The notes beneath the pieces are model-generated. The model was not told where the DNA came from, did not search any database, and saw only the letters and a list, made by a program, of their open reading frames with translations. A stretch of DNA of 64,000 nt from positions 11,783,845 through 11,847,844 of the forward strand of contig OZ020524.1 in NCBI GenBank assembly GCA_963971425.1, given 5' to 3'. The position numbers and the translations under genes are program-made. Of this stretch, positions 41,373-54,696 are shown in pieces (position 1 is the first letter of the stretch; each line of letters opens with the position of its first letter). This DNA comes from Bryoerythrophyllum caledonicum. Its lineage: Eukaryota > Streptophyta > Bryopsida > Pottiales > Pottiaceae.

Positions 41373-44300
41373 ATGAAGGTCCTCAATTCGCGAAGCTCAT
41401 GCGCAAGGTTCTTTGTAGTTCTCGTTTTACTGGCGAGTGCGTATTCAGAGAGCGTGATTCTTCAGCGTGTGGGAGGGAGGGATGAGAAGGAGCTCTCCTG
41501 GGGACCGCCGAAGGCGAGATGCGATGCTTCGCTGCCGAGCTTCGACCCGAAGTGCTATGCGAAGCAGATGAATGAGTCGCTGAGTTGCGAGGCAGATCTC
41601 GGCGGGGTGGGGTCTTTGGAGACGCTGTGTCGCGTGAGATCATCGACCGCGCTGGGGCCGAGCTCCATCATCGTTGGGGCGGGAACCCTAGAAATCGACC
41701 ATCATGTGGACCTATCTTGTGTGTTTCCGGGATGCGAGATCGTGCTTTTGTTGAAAGGAAATCTCACTTTGCGCCCCGGAGCGTCGATCAGCGGCGGCAC
41801 GTTGACAATCCAAACGGCGAATATCGCAATAGACGATAGGGCGTCTATTAACAGCACGGCGTGGGCAGGAACCCCGCCTCCGGGAACTAGTGGAACGCCG
41901 TCGAACTTCGAGGGTGCAGGCGGTGGCCATGGCGGCCGTGGCGCGTCCTGCGAGCGGAACGAGGGGAAGGATCAAGGAGATGTGTGGGGCGGGGACACGT
42001 ACGAGTGGGAGTCGCTCGCCGCGCCGTGGAGCCATGGTAGCCGGGGTGGCACGACGGAGGAGCAGAATCCTCACCTCGGTGGCACAGGTGGAGGGCGCAT
42101 TGCCATTACCACCGGAGAGTTGCAGATCAGTGGCTCGATTGAGGCCGATGGTGGAACTGTGGACATGAATGGCGGGGGTGGCTCTGGCGGCAGCATTGTG
42201 ATCACAGCTCGGACGATGTAAGCACTCGCCTCTGCTCTGTTCCTTCGCATGTCAGAATGTAGTAAAATTTTCAAGAAAAATAATATAAAGTCTTTGTAAA
42301 ATTACGTCAAGTTGTGTTCGTTGAAGTTGATTGTTGTGTATATTCAGCGAGGGGAAGGTTGGGCGGATCTCTGCTTCTGGAGGGACGGGGCGGGGTGGTG
42401 GTGGAGGCGGCCGTGTGTCTATTGACTACGACCAGTTGGAGGGCGTGGACGTCTTTCACCATGGTGAGTTTTTTATATTTTAATGAGAATAGACGTTGCT
42501 TGTGTTGAATCTTTTCACGCCGATTCTTTTTGGGATGGGTGTTGGGGTCTGAAGCGTATAAGTATGAGCTGACGAACTTTATTCCGCGATTGCAGGTGGG
42601 GATAGTTTGGGCTGCCCACAAAATGCTGGAGCTGCTGGCACCATGTTTGATGTGACGTTTCAATCTTTGATTGTGTCGAACAAAAATAAGAAAAGCAAGA
42701 CTGACACTGTGATACTAGCATTTGCTGTTCCGCCTGTTTGGGGGAATTTTATTATTAAAGAATCCGCGAGGATTGGAATCCCCTTGCAGTGGAGTACAAT
42801 TCGGGTAATCTCTCACTCTGGTTCGAAGTAGAATATGCAGTTCAGTGAATGTCTAGTTGGAAGTATAAGACTTTGTTTATTGTAATGGACTGTATCAAAC
42901 TCATTTCGTTGGTCGTAACATGCCATCAGTAGTGCGATGGCGTCTGTAGTACCATAAATTTCCTCCGATAAAAGAGCATGTCGTACGTGCTCAATGTGGT
43001 CTCGTTATTCAATCAAAACCACTAGATCATAGGTGGTCTTTGGTGGTCTTTGCCATTTGATTCTCGATGCCAATTCTTGTTAGGTCCGAGCCTTAAATAT
43101 ACAGTTTCTAATCTCATTGTGAACATTTTAGGTCACCGGACAAGTGAAACTTATGTCTGAGAGCGTGATGGTTTTTGGACTTGCCGAAAGTTCCAGCTCG
43201 GAATTGGAGTTACTGACAACTGATTTTGTCATGGAGGACTCAACTTTATTGGTACGTCAATGTCTATTTCCTTCTTGTGCTTAAACTTTGACTGCATACA
43301 CCGTTATTTTCTGATTGTCGATACTGTTGATACTGACTTTGCTGTGTTGATAGGTATATGGAGCGCTTCGGTTGTCGGCGAAGATGCTTTCAATGACGAG
43401 CTCAAATATTGATATTATTGCTAGCCAAGAGAAGTTGATGGTCGTGACTTCAATTATTGAAGGAAGCAACATGGCATATATTAAAGTGAGTAATACATTT
43501 ACTGAGCTTAGAGATGTTGATCTCTGAGTTCCGTCTCTCAACACCCAGGTTTTTCGTTTAACTTGCTTTATGTGGATGCTAACCACAATTCTGTTGACCC
43601 AACATTAATCGTCATTTCAAGTAATGCTTTTGTTGTGGATGCGATGTGTAGGGGGCCTCGGCGATTCGGTCAAACGCAAATTTTGCGATTTATGGGCAGG
43701 GCCTCTTGCAGTTAGAAGGTCCTGGAGACACTATTATGGCGCAACGGTTGTTCGTCTCCTTATTTTACAATGTTATTGTAAGTTTTTAGCCTCAACCTGC
43801 TGTCAGAAACCAGAAATAGCTCATATTCTCAATTTTGTGATATACTGACAAATTAGAGGGCATTTGATGAGTCCGAGTTAGAAGGTATGCTTTGACATTA
43901 AGATCGGCATTTGAACAAGTAAGTCCTGTGCAGGTGGGCTCTGGTGCCATTTTGCGGGCGCCAGTAGAAGTTGATTCTCCCATCCAAGAGCAGTAAGTTG
44001 TGCACCATTAGGCAAATATTTTTTGACTTATATTTATCAAATAGTTATCTTTGGTTTCACCCCTTAACCATTGTTATTATTTTCATTCAAACATTCAGTT
44101 TTTTACCCTTTTGTTAGAAACTAAGTGAGTGAGCTTCATATTGGAGGAGTTAAATCTCACGCACTAATCCGACTCCTTTGATCACGTTGGTTCACAGGAT
44201 AACGAGCATGTACTGTGAAAGACATCAGTGCCCTACAGAGGTGCTAAGACCATCCGAGGATTGTACCCTGAACATCACTTCACCATTCACTCTTCAGGTT

Positions 44301-47300
44301 TGTGTTAAAGTTGCCCTCTCGTTTCAGAGCTCCGAGGCAATCATTGTGCTTCACTAGATAGAAATACAGGTTGCTTACGGGGCTTATCAGTTGGTAGACC
44401 GTTCTCAGTATGTCACGGGCCTTGGCTGCTGCTAGAAATTTGGCTTCATGTGCAGTGTATGTCCGTCGATGCTTACAGGAAGCAGTCCGTTTTTGTGCCT
44501 AGGCAGATCGACCTTGGTTTTTGATGAGAATTATGCTTACTCTTAACAGATTTGTCGAGTTGAAGATGTAGATATCCATGGGGAGGTCTCGGGCAGTGTT
44601 GTGCACATTCAACGGGCTCGGAATGTCACCATTAACCGTGAGGGCGTCCTTTCTGCGTCTGGCTTAGGTGCGTCTTCATTTCCTATCCATCGTTTATTTC
44701 ATAAATATTTCATAAATAAACGAGAGCTTTTTTGGCTCACTGAACTAGTCCCTTGTATAGAAACATACCTCTGGACATGGAAGGTGAACTTCGGCATTTG
44801 AGCTCTTTAAAGCTGATCATCATTTTTTCTAAATCTAATCAACTCATCGGTTTGCAGGATGCCTAGAGGGATTAGGGGTAGGCAATGTGATCACAGGGGG
44901 CGCCGGAGGTGGCGGAGGACACGGGGGTGTAGGTGGTAAAGGAATCTTTGGTGATTTGAAATCTGAAGGAGGAGGTTCTTATGGGAATACTGAATTGCCT
45001 TGTGAGCTCGGTAGTGGTGGTGGCAATCCTGGTAGTGGTAACTCAACTGCTGGCGGTGGACTTATAGGTGAGATCTAAACTCTGAATTTTCAAGTAACAG
45101 TTTCTAGCTCGTTTCTAGCCCTGGCCATTAAATTTTAGCAGGTATATTTGTTCATGAGGAAGTACAAGTAATCGTTCTCGTTCTGGTTCTTCTCTCCGAT
45201 TCCCCACGGTATCCAGTATTAGTCTTGTCGTGATGGTCAAGTTTGTTTGCAGTATCTAACATTGGCTATGGGGTTTATGCTGGCTTTAGTTGTAGGCTCA
45301 ATGTACCACCCAGTTACAGTTCTGGATGTATACGGAGTCTTGTCTGCTGATGGAGAAAGTTCCGCACGGGTTGATTTCGGCAGCAAGATGGGAGGCCAAG
45401 TGGGAGGATCGGGGGCAGGTTCAGGAGGGAGTCTTTTACTTTTTCTGCAAACAATGATTTTGGCAAATGGGTCCCTCTTGTCTACTGCTGGTGGGCAAGG
45501 TGGTGCCGTTGGTGGGGGTGGTGGAGCAGGTGGGCGAGTACACTTCCACTGGTCTGATATACCCACTGGAGAAGATTATGTGCCCATTGCAGCTGTTGAA
45601 GGTCACATTGACACAAGGTGGTTCATAAACTAACTATTTAGTCTTTTGAAACTAGTCATGAATTGTATGCAGACCCTTGGAAGAAAACTTCTTGCAAAAC
45701 AAGGGCAGACCTTTCCTGAAAGTGAAAATGAAAGACTATTTGCTTACGATTGAGGTTATTTGTGATACAGTGGAGGGGATGGCCGCAATGATGGACTCAG
45801 AGGTGATGACGGCAATGTCAGCGGGAAGCAGTGTCCACGTGGTCTCTATGGCATTTATTGTGTGGTGAGACATGTCATGTCTGATTTCCATTGTCCCTTG
45901 CACATACGACTTGCAGTCATTTATGTCTCCAGTATTAATGTCACCATAATTTGTGTCTTTTTGAGTTCCGGTGGTCCTCTCCACGAAGTGGACATACGAG
46001 AGAAACAAGTTTTTCGACATTGCCATTCCATTAAACACTGAAATTGTGTCGATTGTGTCGGTTTTGGAACAGGAGTGTCCTGTTGGAACATACAAGAATG
46101 AGACAGGCTCGTCAAAAGAGCTCTGCAGAGAGTGCCCCGCTCTGCCTAGTCGTGCTGAACACACGTATGTTCGTGGTAAGTTCAAGTCGTTTGCTCACTT
46201 CATCCGTTTGATGTTGTCCGAAGCGTGGTAAGATCAATGTTTTGATCATTTCGAGTCTATTTCATTTTAAAAATCTGTGTCATGCAGCGTAAGATACTAC
46301 GTGCTCACATTTTGTGTTGAAATCTGTAGGTGGCGCTTCCCAACCGATATGTCCTTATCAATGCATCTCTGAGAAGTATCGGATGCCTCATTGCTACACT
46401 GTGCTGGAGGACTTGATTTATACGCTTGGAGGCCCCTACTTGTTCGTCCTATTCTTGTCATGCGTGATGGTGATTTTAGCTCTCATGTTGAGCGTGGCTC
46501 GTATGAAACTAGTTGGCAATGACGACTTCTCTCGCCCAACTGTACCGCCTCGAATAGGACTCCATGTTGAACAATCGTTACCATTCTTGGAGTCTTTGAA
46601 TGAGGTACAAATGTCGTATTCCCAGAACTCCTCTTCATTAAAAAACTGTGAATGGATGTGATAGATTTCTCAATGGTCATTGAAATGAAATAGTCTGGCC
46701 CTTGAGAGAAATTCAATGTTGAGTTGCTTCTTCTTTTTATCAAGGCAGTCTTGTTTTCGGCCTGTTTCCGGAACATTTTCCCTCAATGTTACGATAGGAG
46801 CTAGAAAATAGTTTAAAAAAAAAGATTATTTTAGTTGTATCTATAGCCTAAGTTCCTACGTCTGCTTTGCAGGTGCTTGAAACCACTCGGGTTGAGGAAT
46901 CGCAGTGTCATATTCATAGAATGTACTTTATGGGCTCTAACTCATTCCATGAGCCGTGGCATCTACCGCACTCACCTCCAGATCAAATCGTCGACTTTGT
47001 GTGAGTTAAAAAAATCTCTCTTACACGTTGAAATAACTTTTTAAAAATGACATGAAGTTTGGAAGGATGTATGACCTCCAATCTCTTTTCGCATTTTCAC
47101 ATTTGATGGATGTGGACCATGGCAGATATGAGGATGCCTTCAACAGGTTTGTGGAGGAAGTTAATGGCTTGGCGGCGTATCAATGGTGGGAAGGTTCGGT
47201 GCACAGCATTTTAACTGTGCTAGCCTATCCATTTGCCTGGTCCTGGCAGCAATGGCGTAGGCGGGAAAAACTTCAACGCTTGCAGGAATTTGTGCACTCT

Positions 47301-49210
47301 GAGTATGATCACGCTTGTTTACGTTCTTGCCGTTCTCGAGCTTTATACGAGGGTTTAAAGGTGGCGGCCGGACCAGACTTGATATTAGCTTACATTGATG
47401 TCTTCCTTGGAGGAGATGAAAAGCGGCCAGATTTGCCACCCAAATTAATGGAACGACTGCCAATGTCTATCATTTTTGGAGGCAACGGAACATACCTATC
47501 TCCGTACAACCTTCACAGCGATAACCTCCTCACTAGTCTTCTCTCACAGGTGACATTCTCACTCTACTAGTATATTTGAAACCAATGCTGTTAATTACAG
47601 ATGGATATTTGTTGAGGATATGATTGTCAATGAATTTTAGAGTATTTGTGTTTTTGAGTCAGCGCGAATCGCAAATTTCACTCACGCCATTTGCGAATAA
47701 ACAGGCAGTTCCAGCAACAATGTGGTACAGACTGGTAGCAGGATTGAATGCGCAGCTACGAACCGTCAGAAGGGGCGCTCTCTCCACGTCCCTGATGCCA
47801 GTTATCAGCTGGTTTGAAACGCATGTGAACCCTTGGCTCTTTGAACAAGGTGTGCGCACAGATTTGGCTTGGTGTCAAGCCACAGCATCGGGTTATTATC
47901 AACTAGGCTTGGTTCTGAACCATGCTGATGATATTCCGCAATACTTTCAGCCAGCCTCTATGCTCTCAATGCCTCGCTCTCCGGGAAGGTAACACTATCA
48001 TTTTCATTGGATCAGGCTCCCTCTAATTGTATCTTCGCATATACAGCCTGTGATTTTCCTGACTGAAATGATATGTCGGTGCAGTGGAAGAACAGGGGAT
48101 TCTGGACATCTCGAAGAGGTCATGTTCAGAAGACCGCAAAGTTGGCATTTAAGCCCAAGCTACTCATCTTTAGGTTCTAGGCGACGAATTGGAGGTGCAA
48201 CGTTGGACACAGTGTCTGTGAGGTCGCTGGAGGATAAGCATTACCCAATATTCCCTTTGTCTTTTCTCCTCAGGAACACTCGCCCTGTTGGTCAGCAGGT
48301 ATGTGCAACTCTTACAGTTAAGTTTCCTCAAGTTGCGGCTAACATTTCATGTCTTTTACCCTGATCATTGGAGTGTGTTTGGTGTGGTTGCAGGCATCTG
48401 TCGGCTTGGCCATGTCATTGTTGATTTTGGCAGATCTGAGCGTGACTCTTCTTATGCTGCTGCAATTTTACTCTGTTAGCATAGAGGCGGTTCTTCTCAT
48501 CGTGTTGTTCCTGCCATTGGCATCGGTTTTGCCTAGTGCTGCTGGATTGAACGCCCTGTTCAGCCATGGCTCGCGAAGGTCCGCTGGGCTGGCACGTGTA
48601 TATGCCCTCTGGAATGTCACGTCCCTTGTAAATGTGGTAAGTAGTTGATGCGTTTCAGTTATTCATTCGTGCACTTGTGTTTTTCTGTCAATCACATGCT
48701 CGCGAGGGGTTGACTGAATACGATCACAGTATGCGGTTGATCTCTTCGACCACGAAGTATATTTCATCGTTCCAGTGACAACAGCTATTCGGTTTTTAAG
48801 AATTCGATGTTGTTTGCAGTTGGTGGCATTGGTGATCGGCTTTCTGCATTATAATATGAGGTTAGGTCTTCACACGACGAGTGTGCATCCTAAACACATG
48901 AGCTCGTAAGCACCGCTAACCTTCTCCTTTTTAACCTGCTCTTCTGGAAAATGCTCATGCTATTTGTCCAAGTTTTCTCGCAATGTTTCTTCCTCGTTCT
49001 AGTATACAATGATCAGAGCTCCATCTTGACCAGTTGTGAAATGTACCCATTAATTTATGCAGGGAGGAAGATACCTGGTGGCTTTTGCCTGCCCTTCTTG
49101 TGTTAACAAAATGCGTCCAAGCGCGGATAATCGATCTTTACGTCGCCAATCTGGAGATCCAAGATCGCTCACTTTACGCAAGTGATCCCATAAAGTTCTG
49201 GGAGCCCTGA
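41373..49210 (+). CDS. Large glycine-rich secreted/membrane protein (Arabidopsis At5g11700 family)
   Basis: I traced 21 exons: 41373-42217, 42348-42463, 42596-42804, 43132-43251, 43354-43485, 43652-43777, 43934-43992, 44198-44297, 44550-44667, 44858-45067, 45290-45617, 45771-45864, 46073-46175, 46330-46604, 46873-47000, 47126-47549, 47705-47988, 48085-48298, 48394-48636, 48820-48905 and 49063-49210. They total 4362 nt (1453 aa) with all phases consistent. A signal peptide (about 1-25) precedes a long ectodomain with GAGGGHGGRG, GGGGSGGSI and similar glycine clusters, then a Cys-rich, receptor-like segment (ECPVGTYKN, CRECP). One membrane helix lies at about 891-913. A conserved cytosolic-like part (AYQWWEG, WSWQQWRRREKLQRL, SCRSRALYEGLKVAA) follows, then several helices from about 1297 to the end. 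The same domain order is found in the plant family, whose molecular role is not established. It is probably a surface protein. Confidence 0.92.
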
Positions 49211-49750
49211 GAGGTTCCCCTTTACAGTACAAAATAGTATCAAACGACGGTGAGCAAGCATCCAGGCTTGCTCCTCAAGGTATGATATCTCACCAGCTCG
49301 AGAGAGAGAGAGTTGGTCATGTTAAATGGTCGTCAAGTCTTTTCATTTTCATTCTGGATTTTTTTGGTAGCTCGAAGTTGCAACCCAAGTTGCCGTTGAT
49401 GAGGTAGGCATGATTATACACAAGCAAGCAGATTTTCAGGTGGTCTTCGAGAGGTGAGATGTAAAAGAGAGAACTTCATAGACATTTACACAGGTAGTCA
49501 GTCATTGATTTTGCCCAACTGATGGTACTTCTATGATTAAGTAAGTACCAGTGGCCTTACGAATTTATTCCTGGACTTCGTGTTGGAGTTGACCTGTACA
49601 TTCTGTCAAATTCAATCGAATAATTAAAAAAAAATTGTGAAGCATTATGTGTTTTGTCAAGGTAATGAATTTTGCTTTCATGTCATGTAAAATTTATACA
49701 AGGAAATTGCAAATAAATTATACAAATTGAGATGTCTATCATAATATGGA

Positions 49751-49960
49751 TACACTACACCAAACACACTAAATATAGTGTGGATTCATAGTTGATGTGG
49801 ATCATCCACACTAATTTGCACCAAGCACATGCATTTCAAAATCTGAATGGCTATTCATTTTCAAGCAAGTGTGTGCCAGTTGACAATCGGATGTAAATTT
49901 CCAAGTAGCGTAGAAACTCAAACTATTCTCGTCCACACTACATGCAGTATTTGGTGTAGT
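49751..49960. mobile_element. MITE with CTACACCAAACAC ends, copy 3
   Basis: ctacaccaaacacac on the left and cagtatttggtgtag on the right are inverted. The interior is collinear with 25251-25454. It lies in the spacer between the glycine-rich protein gene and the LCAT-like gene. Confidence 0.75.
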
Positions 49961-50387
49961 TGAGCATGAGAATTCTCACTTTTTGCACCAATGAAATGCA
50001 TGAGTAGCAATGACAATCAACAATTTAATGCCTTATCATTAATTTTTTTTCAAGTTGTTTAAGTATTTGGGAAACATTGATAATAGAATATAATTACGGT
50101 AGCAATTGAAAGTTATGAGCAATAGAGAATTGTAGTACACAAAAAGAAAGCTCCAAAACAAACCCAAACAAAACACATGTCATTCACTACTAGATAATAC
50201 TAAATATGCCAAATAAAACATAACCTTTCTTTTCGGAATTTGTCTACAGTATAATGTTTGGTGCATGTTTTGGTTTCGTTTATTTGAGACTATCCACAAC
50301 TTCAAAAATACTTCATGAAAGACATAGTACCCTTGCAAAATTAGTATTATCCATTCCATTTATTTTCATCCGCTACTAGCCATATGC

Positions 50388-50859
50388 CACGTGGGCATCC
50401 ACGTGGCGTGCAAAAGAAAAGGAAAAGGAGAGAAAAAGAGGAGTTCACTCCATGTCCTGTTTCCCAATGAGCAGCAGTGGCTTGCTCGTGACGGGCAGCG
50501 CGCACGCAAGCTGCCTTGTACGTGAACTCACCTCCCGCGCCGGAATCTCATCCAAAACCAAGCCAGTTCAGCGCGCACGCCACCGCGCACCCACAGGCGC
50601 CGCTTGGACATTACATTCGTGGTGTTCCTGGGAGTATTAGTCGTCGGATTGGAGGTGGGGGCTGAGGCAGGATCATGCTTGGTATCATGCTCAGTGGACG
50701 TGGCGGCAGCTGCGGAGTGGAGGTGGTCTGATTTTGCGGTGGCTGGGGTCGGAGGTTTGCTTGTTCCTGGTCGATCGGCAGGCAGGCAGGCAGGCAGGCG
50801 GAGTTCGTGTCCGTTTGGACCAGGTGTGTTCCCTTCCACGTGAGCCATGGTTTCACGTG
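50388..50859. promoter_or_regulatory. Four palindromic G-boxes (CACGTG) upstream of the LCAT-like gene
   Basis: CACGTG occurs at 50388, 50400, 50837 and 50854. The first two sit in a CCACGTGG context 12 bp apart. G-boxes bind plant bZIP and bHLH factors. A good donor (gtgagt near 50861) and an acceptor (ttttttttccccag ending at 51249) suggest a 5' leader intron before the start codon. A ggca tetranucleotide run lies at about 50778-50799. Confidence 0.5.
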
Positions 50860-51286
50860 GGTGAGTGCTAGAATTGCTACATGTTGAACGGTCTGTAAAC
50901 AGGAACTAACAGTATGCACATCGAGTCTGAAGCAATAGGTAAAAGTGTTGAGAACTCGGTTGAATTGGTGGTGTCAATAGCAGCCAGTTTTTGTAGAATT
51001 GCCCAGTGTAAATTAAGACTCTATTAAGGGTAACCTTGCCACTTAGGCCACTAAAAACGACCTAGATTATCGGATACTACTCCTCTCAAAAGTGGACTCT
51101 ACGTGACAAGAGACATGCTTTACTACGACAGAGCACTAATTCGCTAGAACTAGCGACAGTTTTGTGGTTTAGCTTGAAAATCAATGAATAACTATCAATT
51201 CTGTGATCTCTGATAATTTTGAGTGTTTTTCATCTTTTTTTTTCCCCAGTCAATGTGACGCATCTGGAGAAAACAGTGGCGTGAAC

Positions 51287-54200
51287 ATGCGAATAAAAAA
51301 CTTCATTGACAAGCTAGAAGACTGGTGGCCATGGCCATGGTCCGGCGACGACGACGACGACGACGAGCCCGAGCCAGGCCCGAGTGAGCTGAATCCAGTG
51401 CTGTTGGTGCCCGGGATTGGAGGGTCCATCTTGCACGCCGTGGACGAGAAGGGGCACAAGGAGCGCATCTGGGTGCGCCTCTTTGCTGCCGACCACGAGT
51501 TTCGCGCCAAGCTCTTCTCGCTGTATGATCCCTTGACAGGCAAAACAAACTCTTTGGATTCCAAGACCACCATCGAGGTGCCCGACGATCGGTTCGGGCT
51601 CTACAGCTGCGACATCCTCGATCCTGCCGTGGTAAGGAGGGAAGTGATTCAGGATTGGCAAGGACACACTTCCATGTGTCCAATGCCGACATCTCACTCC
51701 AAGCATGGTTTGTGATACCTTTGGTTGCAGATATTTCGCATGAACGATGTCTACTACTTTCATGATTTGATCAACCAGTTGACGAGCTGGGGGTACGAGG
51801 AAGGAACCACTTTGTTCGGCTTTGGCTATGACTTCAGGCAAAGCAACAGGTGCCGATCTCATCTCCAAACATAGCTCTGTTCAAGTTCCGTTTGAGAAGA
51901 ATCTGTACATTCTCATACTTGGATGATTCTTATTCTCCAGGTTATCAGAGCACATGGAGAAGCTGAAAGCCAAGCTGGAGAGCATGTACAAAGCGTCTGG
52001 CGGCAAGAAAGCCGACATCATTTCGCATTCCATGGGCGGAATCCTAGTGAAATCTTTTCTGGCTCTTCACCACGATGTACTCTCATCACTCCCCCAATGG
52101 ATTATTGCCTTTCACCTTGATTTTACATTCGAGTAGGTTATCGTACATAACTGGTTGTTCATTCTTTATCACAACCCTCGGTTATCGTTTGTGACGGGAT
52201 GCGTTGAAAATCCGGCAACTGGTTATGTGTTTTAGGCCCTAAAAGTCGAGGTTGGTGGGATATTGGTTGCAGTTTTTTGAGCAGTATGTAAATAGCTGGA
52301 TCGCAGTAGCTGCTCCTTTTCAAGGTGAGGATTTCATCACACCCCATTGCTTTTCTAATCTAACTATCCTGTATCTGATTAGAATGGAACATTACCAGAA
52401 TAGTGATTTGTGCTCACGTGAAAGGATTGGTTGACCAACAGGTGCGGAGTTTACAAGAATTTACTTCATAAGAAAACAATAACAGTGGAGGATCTGATCA
52501 ACTCCCTTTTCTGAGTTTTGGAAATGACTCAATTTTATTACGGTTTTCTTCTCAGGTGCTCCAGGGTTTATAATGGACTGCCTGCTGACAGGAGTGGAGT
52601 TCGTCAAGGGCTGGCAACGGCAGCTCTTTGTGGCCAAGTGGAGCATGCATCAGCTGGTATGATTCTCATCACCACTTTGTGGTCAACCTCTTAGTCCTAT
52701 TTTCAGTATTGAAAACGTATTTAAATTATAAAATATGTTTTAACGGGCCAGGTAGGATTCACTTTTGAAAGGAGGAACGTTATTTGAGTTCTTTTTATGA
52801 TTCTGTTGGATGTTTGTTTGCAGTTGATTGAGTGCCCGTCCGTGTATGAACTGATGGCGTCTGAGGACTTCACATGGACTGACCCACCTGAGCTTCGGTT
52901 GTGGCGCAAACAAACTCAAGATGAAGAGAGTCCAAACGCACCAGTGCTGGAGCGACATGGTCCCAAGGATTACCTCCAAGTCATGAGCGCTGCACTTCGA
53001 GGAAACACGGTAACAAACAATGCACACGATGATCATGATGGATCACACTCTAACGAAACCTTGACTGAAAAAAATCCAGCTGCTGTTCTTCTAAAACACT
53101 ACTTCAAAATGCTAGCTATCACTATCATTTTCTGCTCATTTTGATTCTAGTTTTAGCCTCGGAAATACGACGTACATTACACGCCTTCTCAGCGAAAAAC
53201 AACATTGGTTTTTTCAGGCGTTTGTCGTTCTTTTCAGTAGAGTTTGTTGCCTGTTGTTTGCATTACGTTTGTTGATTGAATGGTTGCCTGCAGATGAAAT
53301 ATAATGGAGCCATCATTCCCACGCCAATGAACAACGAGATCCTCGAGTGGGCGAAGAAAACGCGGCTCATCCTCCAAATAGCAGAGTTGCCGAAAAGTGT
53401 TAAGTTCTACAACATTGTGGGAACCTCAAATGACACTCCCTTTCACACCTGGTATGCTATCAAGCTCACCTCATAATCCATCACTCACTATGTGTTTTTG
53501 TAGTAATTTCACACCTGGTATGCTATCTAGCTCACCTCATAATCCATCACTCACTATGTGTTTTTGTAGTAATTTCACACCTGGTATGCTATCTAGCTCA
53601 CCTCATAATCCATCACTCACTATGAGTTTTTGTAGTAATTTCACACCTGGTATGCTATCAAGCTCACCTCATAATCCATCACTCACTATGAGTTTTTGTA
53701 GTAATTTCACACCTGGTATGCTATCAAGCTCACCTCATAATCCATCACTCACTATGAGTTTTTGTAGTAATTTCACACCTGGTATGCTATCAAGCTCACC
53801 TCATAATCCATCACTCACTATGAGTTTTTGTAGTAATTTCACACCTGGTATGCTATCAAGCTCACCTCATAATCCATCACTCACTATGTGTTTTTGTAGT
53901 AATTGCCATATTGGTTATGTTGGCCAGTCCCTGTTATAGTCTCACTTGTGATTAATCTCCATGTCTTATAGCTTTTGGATGCCACTATTACCCATAGAAA
54001 GCCCTCTCTCACCTGCATTGGTTGCAGCTATGGCAGCAAGGAGAACCCGGTGGATGACCTCACGGACATCCTTGATTTGGAGGTAAAAAAAACAGTTGCT
54101 GTTTCATCTTCAGCGATGGTAGTTGCACCTGGTTTGCATCGTTTTCGAAGATGGAAGGAGACTTTCGTTGATGATGGTGGTTGATGTAATGACAGGCTGA

Positions 54201-54696
54201 TTTCTCTTTTGTGGATGGGGATGGCACTGTGCCGCTGGAGTCATCAATGGTATGAACATCTCAACAAACCTTTGAATGGTGGTAGATATGTCATGTGCGC
54301 ATGTCATATGTCATGTCATGGATATTGTCATGTCATGTGTATATGATTGAACGTTTGTTTCTATGACGATTGATTGATTAGGCGGATGGTTTGGATGCGG
54401 TGCTGCGGATGGGGATCCCGGGCGACCATCGCGGCATTCTGAACGATGAGCGTCTGTTCCGGCTGCTGAAACACGTGCTCAAAGTGGGCGATCCGGACCC
54501 ATGTTACGACCCCGTGTGGGACTTCGTGTTCATTCCCCGGCCCACTCATCATCATTTGGAGCAAGACCCCATCAGTGTTGTGGAAGCTGAGTCTGAAACT
54601 TGGCACCTCGTTCTCTCCCAAGATCACCAGGCAACTCATGGCTCCGAGCATCTCTCCTCATCCACTTTCACCACAGGTCTGAAAATTGGTTCCTAA
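51287..54696 (+). CDS. LCAT4-like phospholipase A / acyltransferase
   Basis: Ten exons: 51287-51631, 51731-51849, 51941-52076, 52273-52324, 52556-52656, 52824-53009, 53294-53451, 54028-54082, 54196-54249 and 54382-54696. They total 1521 nt (506 aa) with phases closed. The order follows Arabidopsis LCAT4: NPVLLVPGIGGSIL, the ADHEFR segment, GFGYDFRQSNR, the nucleophile elbow SHSMGG (Ser185), NSWIAVAAPFQGAPG, KFYNIVGTS, VDGDGTVPLES (Asp391 or Asp393) and GDHRGIL (His418). These form the Ser-Asp-His triad of the LCAT family. LCAT4 in Arabidopsis is a cytosolic phospholipase A. There is no signal peptide; the N-terminus has WWPWPW followed by six Asp. The intron after exon 7 carries a 66-bp tandem array that includes copies of the exon end. 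A possible alternative last exon lies at 55648-55721. Confidence 0.92.
53441..53902 (+). repeat. Seven 66-bp tandem units spanning an exon-intron border
   Basis: Units start at 53441, 53507, 53573, 53639, 53705, 53771 and 53837, nearly identical. Each holds the last 11 exon bases (tttcacacctg), the donor gtatgc, about 40 bp of intron, and tttttgtag, which could act as an acceptor. Only the first unit's exon part is needed for the protein. Confidence 0.95.

Noticed and set aside
50528..50919. Frames on both strands just upstream of the LCAT-like gene
   Set aside because: The region is GC-rich with a ggca run and G-boxes. The frames have no homology, and the region fits a promoter and leader.
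51314..51868. Minus-strand 184-codon frame opposite LCAT-like exons 1-2
   Set aside because: It crosses the sense intron and has no recognisable domain; a shadow frame.
53441..53902. Regular array that might be taken for a CRISPR
   Set aside because: The units are contiguous 66-bp tandem repeats without variable spacers, in a eukaryotic intron.
53397..53939. 180-codon open frame with a 22-residue repeat (FTPGMLSSSPHNPSLTM...)
   Set aside because: It is a by-product of the 66-bp tandem array being a multiple of three. It is out of frame with the LCAT-like coding sequence and lies mainly in an intron.
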